From the NCBI GenBank assembly GCA_012837705.1, contig DUQQ01000045.1, forward strand, positions 1-33,163: DNA of 33,163 nt, written 5' to 3'. The number at the start of each line of letters is the position of its first letter. The stretch's first letter is position 1. Positions 18,373 through 25,858 of this stretch are shown here, one piece after another. A model generated the notes under the pieces. The model saw only the letters and a list, made by a program, of their open reading frames with translations. It was not told where the DNA came from and made no database searches. Source of the DNA: Hydrogenispora sp. (lineage in GTDB: Bacteria > Bacillota > UBA4882 > UBA10575). The position numbers and the translations under genes are program-made.

Positions 18373-19116
18373 GTGGGGCGGAGAACGATCAAACTAACCA
18401 TCGCCTATGAGGGAACAGATTTCTCCGGATACCAGCGGCAAGCGCAGGGCGAACGGACGGTCCAGGGCGAGTTGGAAAAGGCTTTGCGGCGCTTAACCGG
18501 TGAGGTTCCCAAATTGATCGCCGCCGGGCGGACGGATGCGGGCGTCCACGCCAAAGGACAAGTGGTCAGTTTCAGTACCACCGCCCGGATTCCGGTCGAC
18601 CGCTGGCCAGCAGCCCTTAATGCTAATTTACCGCCGGATCTGATCGTGGGGCAGGCGGAAGCAGTTCCATCCACTTTTCATGCCCGGTACGACGCGAAAA
18701 CCAAAACCTACCAATATATTGTCTCCCGCCGACGCTGGCCCGATCCTTTCCTCCGGCGCTTCTCCTACCATTATCCCCATTTCCTCGATGTGGTAAAGAT
18801 TCGGGAAGCGGCCGCCGTTTTGGTGGGGGAACATGATTTTAAGGGTTTTGCCGCCGCCGGATCGGCGGTGACGACAACGGTACGCCGCTTGGATCAGGTG
18901 GCTGTTACAGAAGCGGAGGAAGAGCTCTTCTTTACCCTAAAAGGGAACGGCTTCTTATATAAAATGGTTCGGAACATCGTCGGTACGCTATTGTTGATTG
19001 GCGGCGGCAAAGCGGATCCCGCTTTGGTCCAGGCGATCCTGGCCCATGGGGACCGGCAAGCAGCCGGGCCGACCGCTCCGCCGCAGGGCCTTACGCTGGT
19101 ATGTGTGGAGTATTAA
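18373..19116 (+). CDS. truA: tRNA pseudouridine(38-40) synthase TruA
   Basis: A 247-residue TruA, which forms pseudouridine at positions 38-40 of tRNA anticodon stems. The catalytic Asp55 is in AAGRTDAGVHAKGQV. Other family parts are IKLTIAYEGTDFSGYQRQ, the YDAKTKTYQYIV strand, GEHDFKGFAAAGS and KMVRNIVGTLL. The GTG start at 18373 follows GGAGGTGA. A 93-base gap after ecfT holds nothing recognisable. In most Bacillota rplM-rpsI come next; here they lie 7 kb away beyond the trp operon. Confidence 0.96.
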   Translation: MGRRTIKLTIAYEGTDFSGYQRQAQGERTVQGELEKALRRLTGEVPKLIAAGRTDAGVHAKGQVVSFSTTARIPVDRWPAALNANLPPDLIVGQAEAVPSTFHARYDAKTKTYQYIVSRRRWPDPFLRRFSYHYPHFLDVVKIREAAAVLVGEHDFKGFAAAGSAVTTTVRRLDQVAVTEAEEELFFTLKGNGFLYKMVRNIVGTLLLIGGGKADPALVQAILAHGDRQAAGPTAPPQGLTLVCVEY

Positions 19117-19373
19117 AGCCAATCTGAAGATATACAGAGACAGTGATCATGAGATTTGCCGGATTGTTGGCAGGCGGCGTGATCAGTGTCGCATAGCGGC
19201 GTTGCTCCCTGTGGGTGGTGCTCGATATACACCAGTATTATCTGCGCTCCGTCCTCGGTCGCACCTTGCGCTGCTTGCTGCTGACGCCGCAAGCCAACTC
19301 AATGAGGCTTAGCGGCCAACCATCCGGCAAGGGTGTCCCCGTTAGGTTGGGGTCAAGCGGCGGATCGGCATAA
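19117..19373. other. Convergent intergenic region between truA and trpA, with stem-loop
   Basis: This 257-base gap separates two convergent transcription units. It holds an imperfect inverted repeat, GACAGTGATCA (19139-19149) against TGATCAGTGTC (near 19182-19192) with one mismatch, enclosing a smaller TGCC/GGCA stem. A second small hairpin (CCCC/GGGG) lies at about 19337-19352. Neither is followed by a T-tract on either strand, so no intrinsic terminator is evident for truA or for the trp operon. Confidence 0.5.
19149..19312 (+). pseudogene. Possible remnant of a small membrane protein, frameshifted
   Basis: ATG 19149 opens a 15-codon frame that begins MRFAGLLAGGVISVA and stops at TAG 19196. 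One frame over, reading continues to TAG 19312 as IAALLPVGGARYTPV and then a helical-looking stretch. Joined by one frameshift, the product would be about 50 residues with a hydrophobic N-terminal segment. No good ribosome binding site precedes the ATG and I recognise no family. The region may be a decayed gene, or simply GC-rich open sequence. Confidence 0.25.
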
Positions 19374-20153
19374 TTAAATGGCTTCCCGTAGTGCGCGGGC
19401 GAGTAAAGCCATTTTTTTTAATTCCGGATCTTCGGTGATGGCCTGGACCAGGGCACTGCCGACGATGACCCCGTCGGCCAGCGTGGCAACCTTCCGTGCT
19501 TGTTCGGGAGTGGCAATCCCGAAGCCCACCGCCACCGGGCGTGGACTGATGTCTTTGACCCGCCGCACAAAAGCGGGTAATTCCGGCGGAAGGCTGGTCC
19601 GGGTCCCGGTTACGCCTTTCACCGAGACCGTATATAAAAAGCCGGTACTCGCCGCTGCGGCCATTTTTATCCGTGCTTCTTTACTGGTCGGCGCGACCAA
19701 AAAATTTAGGGCGATCCCGAGCTTGGCGGCCAATTCCTGTAATTCAACGGCAGCCTCTGGAGGGAGGTCCGGGATGATCAAGCCGGACACCCCGGCGGCT
19801 TTCACTTCTTCTAAGAAACGGGGGGTACCCCGCAAGTAAAGCTGGTTGTAATAGACCATCAGGATCAGGGGAACCGGCAGGCGGACGGCTACTGGTTTGA
19901 TGGTTGCCAGAAGTTTGGTTAGAGTGCAACCGGCCTGCCGGGCCCGGACGCTCGCTGCTTGGATCACGGGTCCGTCGGCCAAGGGGTCGGAGAAGGGAAC
20001 CCCGATTTCGATCAGGTCGGCACCGTTCTCGACGAGAGTTGCCAGCACCCGAGGCAAGCTCGGTAAATCCGGATCGCCGCCTACGATATAAGGGATAAAG
20101 GCTTTCCGGCCTGTCTTCTGCAATTCCTGGAACCGTAATGCTACCCCGTTCAT
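19374..20153 (-). CDS. trpA: Tryptophan synthase alpha subunit
   Basis: A 259-residue TIM-barrel protein that cleaves indole-3-glycerol phosphate to indole, which passes to TrpB. The catalytic residues Glu49 and Asp60 keep the classical numbering and sit in [18 protein letters not shown]. The phosphate-binding part includes [14 protein letters not shown] and GVIVGSALV. Last gene of the operon, its ATG overlaps the trpB stop by four bases (ATGA), as is usual for this subunit pair. Confidence 0.97.
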   Translation of the reverse strand: MNGVALRFQELQKTGRKAFIPYIVGGDPDLPSLPRVLATLVENGADLIEIGVPFSDPLADGPVIQAASVRARQAGCTLTKLLATIKPVAVRLPVPLILMVYYNQLYLRGTPRFLEEVKAAGVSGLIIPDLPPEAAVELQELAAKLGIALNFLVAPTSKEARIKMAAAASTGFLYTVSVKGVTGTRTSLPPELPAFVRRVKDISPRPVAVGFGIATPEQARKVATLADGVIVGSALVQAITEDPELKKMALLARALREAI

Positions 20154-21346
20154 AACTCCACCCCCATTGCCTTAGCTACCGTCGGGATATCTTTATCACC
20201 CCGTCCGGAGAGGTTAATGACCATGATTTCATCCGGTTTTAGCTTGCGGGCCAGCCTTATTCCCGCGGCGACCGCATGGGCACTTTCCAAAGCGGGAATG
20301 ATCCCTTCGGTCTGGGTCAGATAAGTAAAGGCGGCCAAAGCCTCTTGGTCATCAACCGTCTGGTATTCAACCCGCCCGCTATCCTTTAAGAAACTATGCT
20401 CCGGACCAACGCCGGGGTAATCCAGACCCGCCGAGATGGAAGAGGCCTCGAGGATTTGTCCGTCCGGATCGGAAAGTAAGTAACTTTTGGCACCATGGAG
20501 AACGCCCGGTTTTCCTTTCGCCAGGGCAGCAGCGTGTTCTGCCGTTTCTAGACCGTTGCCTGCCGCCTCGACCCCCACCAATTTAACGCCAGGTTCGGGG
20601 ATAAAAGGGGTGAAGATCCCCATGGCATTGCTCCCGCCCCCGACACAAGCCACCACATAGGTGGGAAGCCGACCGGTAAGTTCAGCCAATTGCGCCTTGG
20701 TCTCCTGGCCAATCACCGTTTGAAAATCCCGTACAATCTTTGGGTAGGGGTGGGGTCCGACGACGGAGCCGATCAGGTAATGGGTATCATCGACATTGGT
20801 CACCCAGTCCCGAATGGCTTCGTTGGTAGCGTCCTTTAAAGTTCGGCTTCCGGAGGTGACCGGTCGTACCTGGGTGCCCAAAAGTTTCATCCGGAAGACG
20901 TTCAAGGCTTGGCGGGCCATATCGACTTCTCCCATATAAACCACACATTCCAAGCCAAACTTGGCGGCGACGGTAGCGGTGGCGACCCCATGTTGTCCGG
21001 CTCCTGTCTCGGCAATGATCCGACGTTTTCCCATCCGTTTTGCCAGTAGAATTTGGCCTAAAGCGTTATTGATTTTATGGGCCCCGGTATGGGTTAGATC
21101 TTCTCGTTTAAAATAAACTTGGCCCTTGCTGAGCTCCCGGCTGAACCGTTCGGCATAGTACAGAGGGGTGGGGCGGCCGGTATAGAAGCGGTGCAGCGCT
21201 GCCAGCTCCTGCTGGAATTCGGGGGTCGTAGCGTAGCGCTGGTAGGCCTCGTCTAATTCGTCTAGAGCGGCCATGAGGGTTTCTGGCACATACCGGCCAC
21301 CATATTCTCCGAGATACCATTCCTGAAAGTTTGCGATGGGAGACAC
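20150..21346 (-). CDS. trpB: Tryptophan synthase beta subunit
   Basis: PLP enzyme that joins indole and serine to make tryptophan. It has the PLP lysine in [15 protein letters not shown] (residue 91 from this start, 88 from the ATC), the phosphate loop GGGSNAMG, and the C-terminal NLSGRGDKD. The start is unclear. The only strong ribosome binding site, AAGGAGG at 21346-21352, runs into GTG 21346, too close for that codon to be used with it. The best-spaced in-frame codon is ATC 21335-21337 (eight bases after the site). A further GTG at 21385 lies in a hairpin loop with no such site. I list the GTG at 21346 as the nearest standard codon; the true start is probably ATC, giving 395 residues. Confidence 0.95.
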   Translation of the reverse strand: MSPIANFQEWYLGEYGGRYVPETLMAALDELDEAYQRYATTPEFQQELAALHRFYTGRPTPLYYAERFSRELSKGQVYFKREDLTHTGAHKINNALGQILLAKRMGKRRIIAETGAGQHGVATATVAAKFGLECVVYMGEVDMARQALNVFRMKLLGTQVRPVTSGSRTLKDATNEAIRDWVTNVDDTHYLIGSVVGPHPYPKIVRDFQTVIGQETKAQLAELTGRLPTYVVACVGGGSNAMGIFTPFIPEPGVKLVGVEAAGNGLETAEHAAALAKGKPGVLHGAKSYLLSDPDGQILEASSISAGLDYPGVGPEHSFLKDSGRVEYQTVDDQEALAAFTYLTQTEGIIPALESAHAVAAGIRLARKLKPDEIMVINLSGRGDKDIPTVAKAMGVEL

Positions 21347-21368
21347 CTCCTTGTTTCTTTTGTATTGT

Positions 21369-21399
21369 GGTGCACCCCGGCGCACTGGGGTAAAGCACC
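21369..21399 (-). other. Stable hairpin between trpF and trpB
   Basis: In the trp transcript, GGTGC plus ACCCC pair with GGGGT plus GCACC, giving a ten-pair stem with a three-base bulge and an eight-base loop. It ends 16 bases before the trpB ribosome binding site and no U-tract follows. It lies in the only sizeable gap between trpC and trpA (106 bases from the trpF stop to the first in-frame trpB GTG). Likely roles are mRNA processing, stability or modulation of trpB translation; all inferred. Confidence 0.55.
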
Positions 21400-21491
21400 G
21401 GATTTGGGATTAGCGTTTGTTTAGTACGTTCTTTCGTTCTAATACTTGCCGAGACCATCATTTCACCATTAGTAACTAGTGATGAGCCTCT

Positions 21492-22133
21492 TTAAATTAG
21501 GTTCGTACTATTGACCTGATCCGCGAAGTTCTTAATTGTGGCCATCAACCGGGCAATTTTATCGGGATCTTTTACCCCTGGGCTCTTCTCGACGCCGCTG
21601 GACAAATCGATCCCATCCGGACGCACACGGTTAAGGGCGGCCCCAATGTTATCCGGGTTTAAGCCGCCAGCCAAGATCAGCGGAAAACCTAGCTTTCGGT
21701 AGTTTGCCACCAGTTTCCAGTCGAAGACGCGACCGGTTCCGCCGTGGGCATTCGCGGTATAGGAGTCGACGAGGATACCGCGGAGGGCCGCTCCTTGCCA
21801 TTCAAGACTGGGCCGGTCGCGACCAGCGCGAAAGGCTTTAATCACCCGTCCCGACAATACCTGACAGTCCTGCGGAGTTTCATCCCCATGCAACTGGGCC
21901 AAATCAAGGCGGCAAGCCTTCATGATCGCCCGTATGCGGAGGGGGTCTTCATCGACAAAAACCCCGACTTTAAGGATTAAAGGCGAGAGCTGGCTGGTAA
22001 TCCGCATAACTTGTTCGACCGTAACTTGGCGGGGGGAAGGGGCGAAAACAAAACCCAGGGCGGAGATGCCGAACTTTTGGCAGATCAGGGCGTCGTTTAA
22101 GTTGGTAATCCCGCAGATCTTAACTGGAACCAT
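21492..22133 (-). CDS. trpF: Phosphoribosylanthranilate isomerase
   Basis: A 213-residue TIM-barrel enzyme that converts phosphoribosylanthranilate to the ribulose form (CdRP). The catalytic Cys7 lies in MVPVKICGITN, and the catalytic aspartate is in GIDLSSGVE. Other features are ALGFVFAPSPRQVT, LDLAQLHGDE and LILAGGLNPDNI. Its ATG lies inside the end of trpC (14-base overlap), so the pair is translationally coupled, in line with their consecutive reactions. Confidence 0.97.
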   Translation of the reverse strand: MVPVKICGITNLNDALICQKFGISALGFVFAPSPRQVTVEQVMRITSQLSPLILKVGVFVDEDPLRIRAIMKACRLDLAQLHGDETPQDCQVLSGRVIKAFRAGRDRPSLEWQGAALRGILVDSYTANAHGGTGRVFDWKLVANYRKLGFPLILAGGLNPDNIGAALNRVRPDGIDLSSGVEKSPGVKDPDKIARLMATIKNFADQVNSTNLI

Positions 22134-22911
22134 TGGCGCCTCCGTATAGCTCCTTAAGTACTGCTCCCGGGTTAGCGGCGGTGACCAGCGCCTCGCCGAT
22201 CAGGGCGGCGTTGACGCCGACTTGGGCCAGCCGTTTTAGTTCATCCCTGGTTTTAATCCCGCTTTCGGCTACTACCACCTTGTCTTTGGGGATTTTTCGG
22301 CGTAAACGAAAGGTGGTCTCCAGCTCAACTTGGAAGGTCCTAAGATCCCGGTTGTTTATCCCGATAATTTCGGCCCCCGCGTCCAGGGCAGTCGCCAATT
22401 CCGCCTCATTATGGACCTCCACCAGTGCACCCATCCCCAATGCTTGCGCTTCCTTTATGTAGCTGGCGAGTATAGTACCGGTCAGCGCCGCCACAATCAA
22501 AAGGACCGCGTCCGCTCCGTAGACCCGCGCCTCGTAGATTTGGTAACGATCGATAATAAAATCTTTCCGGAGGACCGGAAGCTTTTTCGTCGCCCTTTTG
22601 ACCTGCGCCAGGTCGTCTAAGGAGCCTAAAAAGAAATTTTCTTCGGTTAGCACCGAAACCGCAGCGGCACCAGATGCCTCATAGCTTTGTGCTAACCGTA
22701 CCGGTTGAAAAGCAGGGCACAAAAGGCCTTTTGATGGAGAGGCCTGTTTAATCTCGGCGATCAGTTGAAGCCGATTGCCGGTCAGGCTATGCCGAAAATC
22801 TCTGGTGGCTGGGGCTCCTTTCAATTTCTGTTCTAAGTGGGCGAGGGGGGTTTGTGTCTTTCGTGCCCGCACTTCGGCCGCTTTGCTCCGTAGAATCTGC
22901 TCTAAGAACAC
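22120..22911 (-). CDS. trpC: Indole-3-glycerol phosphate synthase
   Basis: A 263-residue TIM-barrel enzyme that closes the indole ring from CdRP. Conserved parts are LIAEIKQASPSKG (catalytic lysine and substrate loop), LRKDFIIDRYQIYEAR, EIIGINNRDLRTF and VVAESGIKTRDEL. The start is GTG 22911, inside the end of trpD (ten-base overlap). No fusion to TrpF is present, unlike in E. coli. Confidence 0.97.
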   Translation of the reverse strand: MFLEQILRSKAAEVRARKTQTPLAHLEQKLKGAPATRDFRHSLTGNRLQLIAEIKQASPSKGLLCPAFQPVRLAQSYEASGAAAVSVLTEENFFLGSLDDLAQVKRATKKLPVLRKDFIIDRYQIYEARVYGADAVLLIVAALTGTILASYIKEAQALGMGALVEVHNEAELATALDAGAEIIGINNRDLRTFQVELETTFRLRRKIPKDKVVVAESGIKTRDELKRLAQVGVNAALIGEALVTAANPGAVLKELYGGANGSS

Positions 22912-23927
22912 TGGGCTTGCCTCCCCACCTGACGTAATTGCTCTAATTTTGCATAGGCTTTGCCTCTTTGCACTAGTTCACGGGCGAAAGCGATCCCTGC
23001 TTTTAGGTCACTGACCACATCAGCGGCGAGTAAGGCCGCGGCGGCATTCAGCAGGACAACGTCTAACCGCGGGCCTTTTTCGGTCCCTTGTAAAATAGCC
23101 TGAGTAATCCGGGCGTTTTCCTGCGGGCCCCCGCCGGCTAAAGCCGTTTTGGGGGCCGCTGATAGCCCCAGATCCGTGGCCTGGAAACGGATGGTTTCCA
23201 CTTGACCGTTCCGCAGGATACTTGCTTTATTTACGCCGTCCAGTGATAACTCGTCGAGGCCGCCACCGCCGTGGACAACGACTGCGCGCTCGACGCCCAG
23301 GCGTTGTAATACTTGGGCGACCACTTCAGTCAGCGCTGGATCAAAAACCCCGACTAACTGGCAGTTAGCCGCGGCCGGATTGGTTAACGGCCCCAGGAGG
23401 TTGAAGACGGTCCGGAACCCCAGTTCCTTACGGGGGCCGGCGGCATGCTTCATTGCCTGGTGAAAAACGGGGGCAAACAAAAAGCCAATTCCCGTCTCTT
23501 GCAGACAAACCTCAACTTGCTCTGGGGGCAGATCAACTTTAACCCCTAAGGCTTCCAGCACATCGGCGCTTCCGCACCGACTGGAGATTGCCCGGTTGCC
23601 GTGTTTGGCTACAGGAATATCAGCGGCGGCAATAATAAAGGCGACCGTGGTTGAAATATTAAAGGTCTGGGCACCATCACCTCCGGTGCCGCAGGTGTCA
23701 ATTACGGTGGGGGCTTTAAAATTGATCCGGACCGCTTTTTCCCGCATCACCCGCGCGGCGCCGGTGATCTCGGCGACCGTCTCTCCTTTCAGGCGTAACG
23801 CCGTTAAAAAACTGCCAATTTGGGCGGCTGACGTACGGCCCTCCATGATCGCGTTGGTGGTGGCGATCATCTCACTTTCGGTCAGATGTTCGCCCCGGAC
23901 TAACTTGGCTAAACTCTCCTTAATCAT
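22902..23927 (-). CDS. trpD: Anthranilate phosphoribosyltransferase
   Basis: A 341-residue enzyme that moves the phosphoribosyl group from PRPP to anthranilate. The PRPP and metal motifs are visible as DTCGTGGDGAQTFNIST and KHGNRAISSRCGSADVLEAL, with an anthranilate-contact region near GPRKELGFRTVFNLLGPLTN. There is no fused TrpG domain. The ATG at 23927 follows a purine-rich stretch of four GAG triplets that could be a further TRAP target. It lies 96 bases downstream of trpE. Confidence 0.97.
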   Translation of the reverse strand: MIKESLAKLVRGEHLTESEMIATTNAIMEGRTSAAQIGSFLTALRLKGETVAEITGAARVMREKAVRINFKAPTVIDTCGTGGDGAQTFNISTTVAFIIAAADIPVAKHGNRAISSRCGSADVLEALGVKVDLPPEQVEVCLQETGIGFLFAPVFHQAMKHAAGPRKELGFRTVFNLLGPLTNPAAANCQLVGVFDPALTEVVAQVLQRLGVERAVVVHGGGGLDELSLDGVNKASILRNGQVETIRFQATDLGLSAAPKTALAGGGPQENARITQAILQGTEKGPRLDVVLLNAAAALLAADVVSDLKAGIAFARELVQRGKAYAKLEQLRQVGRQAQCS

Positions 23928-23945
23928 CTCTGCTCCACTCCTCTC
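23928..23945 (-). promoter_or_regulatory. Possible minor TRAP site over the trpD ribosome binding site
   Basis: Immediately before the trpD ATG, four GAG triplets occur with exact 2-nt spacers (reading 5' to 3' from 23945 to 23928). This matches the spacing in the upstream TRAP-type arrays and covers the trpD ribosome binding site. A purine-rich ribosome binding site can give such a pattern by chance, and four triplets alone would bind TRAP weakly. Treat it as a suggestion. Confidence 0.35.
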
Positions 23946-24023
23946 ACAGTCCTTAAAAGACTAATAAATCTCGACCAGAAGTTGGACTTCATAATAGGGT
24001 TAGGTAATGGGGCTCGTCGCAAT

Positions 24024-25580
24024 TTAACTCGTGGCGCGACCTTGGGCTCGGTTTAAGGCGATGATAAGGGCAGCTGCTTTATTTAGGGTTTCTTCATATT
24101 CTTTCGCCGGCTCCGAAGCCGCGACGATCCCGGCGCCTACTTGTAAATGGGCTTGATGGCCATAGAATAAGACCGTCCGGATGGTGATACAGGTATCTAG
24201 ATTCCCGTTGAAACCAAGATAACCGACACAACCACCGTAAAACTCCCGCCGTGTAGGTTCCAGTGCCTCAATGATCTCAAGGGCGCGCTGTTTCGGAGCG
24301 CCGGAAAGGGTCCCGGCCGGAAAGACCGCCCGGATTAAATCGACTCCGGAATAAGCGGGCAGCAATTCCCCCTGAAGGGTAGAGACGAGGTGCATGACAT
24401 GGGAGTAGAACTCCACCGTCATCAGCTCGGCGATCCGGATGCTGCCAAACCGACAGACCCGGTTGAGTTCATTACGGCCGAGTTCAACTAGCATCATATG
24501 TTCGGACAGCTCTTTCTCATCGTTCAAAAGCTCACGGCGGAGCCGTTCATCATCGGCGGTGGTCTCACCACGGTGGCGCGTCCCGGCGATGGGTTTTAAG
24601 GTCACAAGACCGTCCTCTAAACGGACCATCGTCTCCGGGGAAGAACCGGCCAGCTGGTGGTCGCCGAAATCCAGATAGAAAAGGTAGGGGGAAGGATTAA
24701 GCGACCGCAGTACCCGGTAGAAGCCAAAAGGATCCCCGGTGTATTCTTGGATGATCCTTTGGGAGAGGACCACCTGTCCGACTTCTCCGGAGTGGATATG
24801 TGCTTTTGCCTGTGCGACCAGGTCCATAAATTCGGGGCGGGAAAGGGTGGTGAGGCGGGAAACAGGATGTTGGGTCGGTACAGCGTTGGGAAGCGGGGGC
24901 ATCGGGAGAGTCCGGGCTAATCGGTTATTGATCATCACCAAGTCCTGGACCGCCTTTTCATAAGAACCTGTAATATCCGCCGGATCAACCACGGCCAAGA
25001 CAATGACGGTGATTTTCTGGGCAACATGATCGATCCGGACAAGATACTGAGGGACAACCCAGTAAAGATCGGGCAGGTTGGTTAACGGCCGGGTTCTATC
25101 CGGAAGCTTTTGAATCTGGCGGACGTAATCGTAACCGATATATCCGACCGCGCCCCCATAAAAGGGGCCAAGTTCCGGTATGGGGGCGACTTCTAAACCG
25201 TCCAGCTTCTTTTTGAGCTCCGTCAATGGATCCCCTTTGCTCACGGTAACCCGATTTTTTTCCATAACGGTGAATTCATCGCCAGAGGCTTTCATGGTTA
25301 ACAACGGAGTCCAACCGATAAATGAATAGCGGCTTCTTTGGTGGCCTTGTTCGAAGCTTTCCAGTAAAAAACGGCCTTTGCCTTCGGTTAGTCTGGTAAA
25401 GAACGCCGCTGGGTTCTCCAGGTCATAGGGCTGTTCGGAATAGACCGGGATATAGTGGTACCCGGCGGCCGCCAATTGCCGGAACCGTTCCAAACCCAAG
25501 CGGATTCTTCTTTGGTGACCACCGTTGGATGCGGGGGCGCGTCTAGGTGGTACCTCCGCAAAAAGATGCTCTCGACTCAA
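24024..25580 (-). CDS. trpE: Anthranilate synthase component I
   Basis: A 518-residue chorismate-using enzyme that makes anthranilate with ammonia supplied by a TrpG/PabA glutaminase, which is not encoded here. The tryptophan feedback motif LLES is at about residues 72-75. The catalytic domain shows GSSPETMVRLEDGLVTLKPI, AGTRHRGE, ELSEHMMLVELGRNELNRV, FPAGTLSGAPKQRALEIIE and VGAGIVAASEPAKEYEET. The start TTG 25580 lies ten bases after AAGGAG. The first 28 or so residues are basic and not family-like; another in-frame TTG nearer residue 28 lacks a good ribosome binding site. First gene of the operon, under leader control. Confidence 0.96.
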   Translation of the reverse strand: MSREHLFAEVPPRRAPASNGGHQRRIRLGLERFRQLAAAGYHYIPVYSEQPYDLENPAAFFTRLTEGKGRFLLESFEQGHQRSRYSFIGWTPLLTMKASGDEFTVMEKNRVTVSKGDPLTELKKKLDGLEVAPIPELGPFYGGAVGYIGYDYVRQIQKLPDRTRPLTNLPDLYWVVPQYLVRIDHVAQKITVIVLAVVDPADITGSYEKAVQDLVMINNRLARTLPMPPLPNAVPTQHPVSRLTTLSRPEFMDLVAQAKAHIHSGEVGQVVLSQRIIQEYTGDPFGFYRVLRSLNPSPYLFYLDFGDHQLAGSSPETMVRLEDGLVTLKPIAGTRHRGETTADDERLRRELLNDEKELSEHMMLVELGRNELNRVCRFGSIRIAELMTVEFYSHVMHLVSTLQGELLPAYSGVDLIRAVFPAGTLSGAPKQRALEIIEALEPTRREFYGGCVGYLGFNGNLDTCITIRTVLFYGHQAHLQVGAGIVAASEPAKEYEETLNKAAALIIALNRAQGRATS

Positions 25581-25593
25581 CTCAACTCAACTC
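25571..25593 (-). promoter_or_regulatory. TRAP-type GAG array over the trpE ribosome binding site and start
   Basis: Five GAG triplets lie in perfect 5-nt register on the minus strand from 25593 to 25571, separated by TT, TT, TT and TC. The first GAG is the 3' half of the ribosome binding site AAGGAG (25591-25596), and the start codon TTG 25580 lies within the array. A protein bound here would block ribosome access directly. The pattern is seen; binding by TRAP is inferred from its known preference for (G/U)AG repeats with 2-3 nt spacers. Confidence 0.7.
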
Positions 25594-25610
25594 CTTCTTT
25601 GAATTAAAGT

Positions 25611-25643
25611 AAAAAAGACCATGACTCCTAAGAGCATGGTCTT
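25611..25643 (-). terminator. Intrinsic terminator in the trp leader (attenuator)
   Basis: On the minus strand AAGACCATGCTC (from 25643) pairs with GAG-T-CATGGTCTT (to 25615) through a four-base TTAG loop: twelve pairs with one bulged base. The stem runs into six consecutive T (25616-25611). It lies between the main (G/U)AG array and the trpE start, where an attenuator belongs. The same 5' arm can pair with an upstream segment instead (the antiterminator). Confidence 0.88.
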
Positions 25644-25679
25644 ATAACGACGAAAAAGAACAAGAAACCATGGCTACTC
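25632..25679 (-). promoter_or_regulatory. Antiterminator in the trp leader
   Basis: CATGGT at 25672-25667 can pair with ACCATG at 25640-25635, the 5' arm of the terminator. CTT (25664-25662) with AAG (25643-25641) extends the stem on the loop side. GAG (25679-25677) with CTC (25634-25632) extends it at the base, with bulges. This excludes the terminator. The GAG used is the last triplet of the main array, so a bound TRAP would prevent the antiterminator and favour termination. Pairing was done by eye. Confidence 0.65.
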
Positions 25680-25731
25680 AGCTCGTCTCTACTCCACTCA
25701 TCTATGCTATTCTAATCTCAACTCTCCACTC
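25677..25731 (-). promoter_or_regulatory. Main TRAP-type (G/U)AG array in the trp leader
   Basis: From 25724 to 25677 on the minus strand there are ten consecutive triplets of GAG or TAG in exact 5-nt register: GAG, GAG, TAG, TAG, TAG, GAG, GAG, GAG, GAG, GAG, each with a 2-nt spacer of varied sequence. An eleventh GAG lies upstream at 25731-25729 with a 4-nt spacer. TRAP is an 11-subunit ring that binds about eleven (G/U)AG repeats, so number, spacing and position before an attenuator all fit. The varied spacers argue against a simple tandem repeat. Confidence 0.88.
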
Positions 25732-25777
25732 TAGCCTAGAGGAACTGCGCGGCGGGAAACGAATCCTAAACCGGATG

Positions 25778-25838
25778 GGAAAACCGTTATCGCCACCACT
25801 AAACTAAACTAAACTTTATTGCTGGTTTGTAGTTTTCC
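25778..25838 (-). promoter_or_regulatory. 5' leader stem-loop with three TAG triplets
   Basis: Near the start of the trp leader, GGAAAAC (25838-25832) can pair with GTTTTCC (25784-25778). The loop contains three TAG triplets in 5-nt register (25811-25799). The AAACTA at the top of the left arm can alternatively pair with TAGTTT units. Bacillus trp leaders also have a 5' stem-loop that aids TRAP binding; this may be an analogue, with its own (U)AG triplets. Structure by eye, function inferred. Confidence 0.5.
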
Positions 25839-25858
25839 GAGGGTAATTTGTTTCGTTA

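Noticed and set aside
19337..19352. CCCC/GGGG hairpin as terminator of the trp operon
   Set aside because: The stem is only about four pairs and no T-tract follows on the minus strand.
21108..21461. Alternative minus-strand frame beginning in the trpF-trpB gap
   Set aside because: It continues inside trpB in another frame and has no protein-like features; trpB is certain.
25541..25560. Plus-strand TAGGTGGTACCTCCGC resembles the T-box core sequence
   Set aside because: It reads on the strand opposite to trpE, lacks the full conserved core and upstream specifier structure, and no suitable plus-strand terminator and target gene follow. It falls in the trpE coding start.
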